Assembly (NCBI GenBank): GCA_036245805.1
Contig: BTRK01000002.1
Span: 9,854,689-9,918,688, forward strand
From: Pristionchus mayeri
Taxonomy: Eukaryota > Nematoda > Chromadorea > Rhabditida > Neodiplogasteridae
Reading direction: 5' to 3'
Length of the DNA stretch: 64,000 nt
The notes under the pieces were generated by a model. The model was not told the origin of the DNA and ran no database searches. It saw only the letters and a list, made by a program, of their open reading frames with translations. Shown piece after piece: positions 60,360 to 64,000 of the stretch (positions are counted from its first letter, which is position 1; every line of letters begins with the position of its first letter). The position numbers and the translations under genes were made by a program.

Positions 60360-62578
60360 GAAACCCGCAAATGGACCTGGCTTAGTCCGAACATGAGAAC
60401 TCGTAATGCAATTGATTATGTGATGAGCCTAAACCCCAGCATAGTTCAAGATGTGACTGTAATCGGAAGCTTCGATCTATCAACTGACCACAGGCTGCTA
60501 ATGGCCAAAGTCCGAATACAATCGAAAGTGAAGCAAATTTATCATGCGCCGAAGCCAGTTCATACTCTCGATCAGGCAAAATTTGCTGCTGCAATACTCT
60601 CGTTACAAAGGAAAGATACAACCAGTTATGAAAGTCTTGCTTCCGCTATGAGATCAGTAGCCAATGACTCCATGAAAGTGGTAGTAAAAGAAGAGAGGTT
60701 CTCCCATCGCACGAAGAGATTGTTCATCGAAAGAAGACGCCTTAGAGACAATGTACCCACTCCAATCAACCGAGTAATGTTCTCTATCACGAGCAAGGCG
60801 TTGCGAATATCAATCCAAGACGATATCAGAAAAGGTCATTTGGAAGTTGTTCGACGAGCCGTTGAATATGGTTACAGTACGAAGAAAGCTCTGCAATCAT
60901 CACAAGTAGGCAATACCAAACTTTATCAACTGAAAAGGAGTGACGGTTCGGTGGCGAATACGAAACATGAAATGAACAGAGTTGTCAAAAATTTCTACGA
61001 TGCTCTGTTTCAAAGAACGAGACGCCCGAAAAGATTGCAATTCAAGGCCAGTGATCCCTTCTTACCAATAATTGAAAGCGAAGTAAAAATGGCAATTCGG
61101 AAATTGAAAAATGGAAAGTCGCCGGGGCCGGACAAGATCAGCGCTGAGATGCTCAAATGTGCATCTGACACTGTTATCAACCCACTATGCACACTTTTCA
61201 ATACATGGATCTCCGAGGAATCTGTGCCCCCAAAATTGCCAAATTCATTTATCTCGCTCATTTATAAGAAAGGAAGTCACCTAGAAATCGCAAATTATCG
61301 GCCAATCGCTCTCTTGAATCTGGTGTACAAAGTGTTTACATCAACAATCGATAGCCGGATCGAACGTACACTGTCACAAAATCAGCCACCAGAACAAGCA
61401 GGCTTTCGCAAGAACTATACCACGACAGATCACATATTCGCACTCAACGAATTGATCTGTCGCTCCACTGAATACGACTTCCCGCTCTATCTCGTCTTTA
61501 TAGACTTCGCAAAAGCGTTCGATTCTGTGGAGTTTAGTGGCGTGTGGAGTGCCCTTTGTCAACAAGGTGTTCATTCAAAAATCATCAATACAATGAGAGA
61601 TGTATATGATCGTGCTGAAGTTTTCGTGAAAGTAGGAAGAAGCAAAGTTCCAATCGAAGTGGGCAGAGGTGTCCGTCAAGGAGACCCCCTATCCCCACAC
61701 TTATTCAATTGTGTATTGGAGAGTGTCTTCCGTGAACTTGACTGGTCGAATTATGGAATCAGCATAGATGGAACGAAAATGAACCACTTACGGTATGCAG
61801 ACGATATTGTTTCAATTTCCCACAACCCAAAAGAAATATCGCGAATGATGGATGAACTAGTGAAGGAAAGTGCAAAAGTCGGATTAACGATCAATAAGAA
61901 GAAAACTGTCGCCATGTCAAATAGAAATCAAACGCCATTGTTCATAGATCAAGATCAATTGATCTACGTGAACAGTTTCATTTACCTTGGCGTCCGCTTA
62001 TCATTCGACAATATTCTTCTGCTAGAAATAAACAGGAGGATCGGAAGCGGTTGGAAAGCGTTTAACCGTTTTCACGATTTTCTTACAAACAAATGCGTTG
62101 CAATGGGACTAAAAGCAAGTCTATCGAATGCGTATTGAACCTGCGCTCTTGTACGGCTGTGAAGTATGGAGCACTACGAAGAAAATAAGATCAAGGTTGA
62201 TAGTAGCTCAACGCTCGATGATGAGAAAAATGGCAAACGTAACGAGGATGGACAGAAAAACCAATGACTGGCTCTCAAACAAAGTGCCCCTTCAAGATGT
62301 TCGAGTAAGAGCAATGCAGAGGAAATGGAAATGGGCGAGAAGTATAGCTTTGTTTAATGATGAAAGATGGACGCAGCGATTAGCTCAATGGACACCTTGG
62401 GACAGAGAAAGACTGATCGGAAGGCCCAAAATGAGGTGGCGAGACGAACTTGTGCGCCACTTGGGAGTTAACTGGGCCGACAAAAGCAGAAGATACTCCG
62501 ATAAGTGGAACGATTGCATGATTCAACAGGCCCGTGACCTGATGCTTGAATAAATTTGATTTGATTTGATTTGATTTG
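60312..62578 (+). mobile_element. 5'-truncated RTE-like LINE
   Basis: Homopolymer T and A runs at the left, then coding sequence from about 60365 to 62553, then a 3' end of repeated TTTGA units. AGTGCATT lies at 60304-60311 and 62579-62586, a plausible target duplication. A 3' microsatellite tail, endonuclease-RT order and lack of a separate ORF1 resemble RTE-clade elements; the clade assignment is inference. The 5' two thirds of the endonuclease domain are missing, so it is dead on arrival. Confidence 0.85.
60366..62553 (+). pseudogene. LINE endonuclease (C-terminal piece) and reverse transcriptase, frameshifted
   Basis: The reading frame opens with the tail of an apurinic-type endonuclease (TWLSP, RNAIDYVMS, STDHRLLMAKV). 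Reverse transcriptase motifs follow: KSPGPDKISAEM, YRPIALLN, FIDFAKAFDS with catalytic aspartates, GVRQGDPLSPHLFN and YADDI with the catalytic pair. It ends at 62138. The C-terminal part (LLYGCEVWS, GRPKMRWRDELVRHLGVNW) continues from 62128 in another frame, so a frameshift near 62130 splits the protein. No host function. Confidence 0.92.
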
Positions 62579-62586
62579 AGTGCATT

Positions 62587-63053
62587 CCGAATTATCTATT
62601 TTTTTCTCAAAATTCTTCCACAGTTGCATGCAATCTCTATCGCGAGTGGTCCACTCTCGTCATTCACCCTTCGATCCAGTAATTATTGTAAAATGTCGAT
62701 GGCTACGAGCTAGAGTTTCTAGTTTCGAGTGTATTTCCAATTATCTCGCTAAATTTTGCGGATTTGCATGCAATTTTTGTGCCACGAGTGGTCCACTGCC
62801 TTCCCTCCCTCTTCCCTCTCCCTATCTCTGCGTGCGTATACAGCGTGCAATCTGACCTCACCCGTCACTCTTATCTACTCGTGTATCCCTATAAATTCAA
62901 AGATAAAGACTGGCCAGCACTGGCAATATGTTCCGTCTTCTCATCTTCCTCATGCTCACCTAATCTACTTGTATCTCCCGATAAACCCTTATTAATGTCG
63001 CGTTATTCACTCGTAATTTTAATCGTACATGATAGTTCAGAAATAAATCTTAG
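62587..63053 (+). promoter_or_regulatory. Upstream region of the P450 gene with a tandem duplication
   Basis: Two diverged copies of a unit of about 130 bp (GAATTATCT...TTGCATGCAAT...CGAGTGGTCCACT) lie at about 62587-62662 and 62735-62795; the LINE landed in an upstream unit. CTATAAATTCAAAG at 62890-62903 is a TATA-like box and GATAGTTCAG ends 15 bases before the ATG. Confidence 0.5.
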
Positions 63054-64000
63054 ATGTTTGGTCTGCTAACCCTCGTTGTTCTCGCCTTCGTCACCTGGGA
63101 ACTCTTCTTCTTCTACCGAAGACGAGCCAGCCTCCCTCCCGGTCCCTTCGCTATTCCGCTGCTGGGAAATTTTATCAATGAGGTGTGTACTAATCCTTTG
63201 AATATTGTCATCCATGATAATATTACGAGCGATCAAAGCTCGCTAAAATGAGTGGGTGATCGAGCATTCACAACTAATTGTCTGTACTCAATATCACAAC
63301 TTACAATAACATTCCTTCAGATCCAACTCCCGTACTTGCACGTGGCCTTCAAGCGACTCACCGACCGCTTCGGTCCCGTCTACACCGTCCATATGCCGAT
63401 GCCCGTTGTGAATGTCGCCGACTACGAGATATTGAGGGATGTATTTAGAAGTGAGAGTGTTAAACGTTTATTCATTCTCTTGGGAAGAAAAACAATATTA
63501 TATATATTCCGCCTTGTATTCAGAAGTTATGATTTACACTTTTAGGCAACGATGTCGCTGACCGCATCCACAACGTGATGTTCGAGGTGACGAGATCGTG
63601 CGAGAACGGAGGTATTTTTTTGTTTGTTTCTTCACATGTTTTACTGAGGGACTGTTATCTTGCCACATAAGCAAGCGCAAATTCGTTTTAGAAATTCGAT
63701 GTTTTTTCTTCTCGTTCTAGGAATTCCTGAGACTTTGTAGGAATCGTGACTTCGAATGGTGAAGATCACGCAGAGCAGCGGAAATTCGCAATTTCGACAC
63801 TCCGAGATTTCGGAATGGGCAAGAATCTGATGGAGGAGAAGGTTGGCATTAGGATTTCCTTTTTTTCCGATTATTTTACGGGATCGCTAGTTGCTAATGA
63901 ACTGACACATGGCTTTTTTTAATTGGCTTTTTTATGTTGCAAAAAAATATCAAAAAGAACAATCCTAGATGAAAAAGCTCTAAAATTAAAAAAAAATCAA
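63054..64000 (+). CDS. Cytochrome P450, nematode CYP2-like clan (5' part; runs off the window)
   Basis: Exons 63054-63182, 63321-63450, 63546-63611, 63741-63841, all in phase; the gene continues past 64000. The product starts with a membrane anchor (MFGLLTLVVLAFVTWELFFF), then basic RRR and the proline hinge LPPGPFAIPLLGN. LTDRFGPVYTVHMPMPVVNV follows, then GIVTSNGEDHAEQRKFAIST and LRDFGMGKNLMEEK, the helix C block of CYP2-type enzymes (WxxxR appears here as HAEQR, with His in place of Trp). Anchored in the endoplasmic reticulum, it would oxidise lipophilic substrates with a P450 reductase. The heme-binding cysteine lies outside the window. Confidence 0.9.

Noticed and set aside
60430..62138. 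581-residue frame considered as a host gene or telomerase-like reverse transcriptase
   Set aside because: An endonuclease tail plus FADD/YADD-type motifs and a C-terminal zinc-poor tail match a non-LTR retrotransposon; a 5' truncation, microsatellite 3' end and target duplication confirm mobility.

Overview
The window is eukaryotic and almost certainly from a nematode. Genes are split into short exons by GT-AG introns, often about 50-500 bp. Many start codons lie just downstream of a polypyrimidine/CAG acceptor, as in trans-spliced messages. The gene families (nematode glutathione S-transferases, CYP2-like P450, Thr-rich/TSP1 secreted proteins) also fit. A diplogastrid such as Pristionchus is my guess from the general look, not from a search. 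No bacterial operon, CRISPR array or phage feature is present.

Layout. Positions 1-9027 are one giant fold-back repeat with terminal inverted repeats (TIRs) of about 1.03 kb. It contains two Russian-doll fold-back insertions (839-3006 and, inside it, 1479-2434), a tRNA-like sequence in each TIR, and a satellite array with a dimeric higher-order unit of about 437 bp. Positions 9437-18244 hold three mariner-type elements and a broken secreted-protein gene (gene A). A glutathione S-transferase gene (GST-1) lies at 19065-20378. Gene B, a long cysteine-rich secreted protein of the gene A family, lies at 21846-26047. A 2.57-kb inverted duplication of its middle exons follows (arms 23012-25586 and 26296-28866). 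Gene C (29302-30686) and pseudogene D (31986-32793) belong to the same family. GST-2 and GST-3 (plus strand), then GST-4, a GST pseudogene and GST-6 (minus strand) fill 33568-48797. Genes E and F (50354-57431) are a second family of small secreted PAN-like proteins. A peroxisomal-type acyl-CoA thioesterase gene (58608-60074), a 5'-truncated RTE-like LINE (60312-62578) and the first four exons of a cytochrome P450 (63054 onward) end the window.

How it fits together. GSTs, P450 and acyl-CoA thioesterase are detoxification and lipid enzymes. Genes A-F look like fast-evolving secreted proteins. Both groups expand by local duplication, and many copies are broken by transposons, deletions or single-base slips in homopolymers.

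The most striking non-gene signal is a set of hairpin MITEs of about 80-112 bp. Most sit inside introns, some only a few bases from a splice site. They share an inner core (CTCTTCA..CACACTCTCT..hairpin) but carry at least four different outer arms. At the well-preserved copies they are flanked by 8-bp target-site duplications, as in hAT elements. Larger G-tract-ended fold-backs with 8-9 bp duplications form a second, independent series. Exon coordinates were placed by hand from splice sites, reading phase and comparison between paralogs within the window; no database search was possible.
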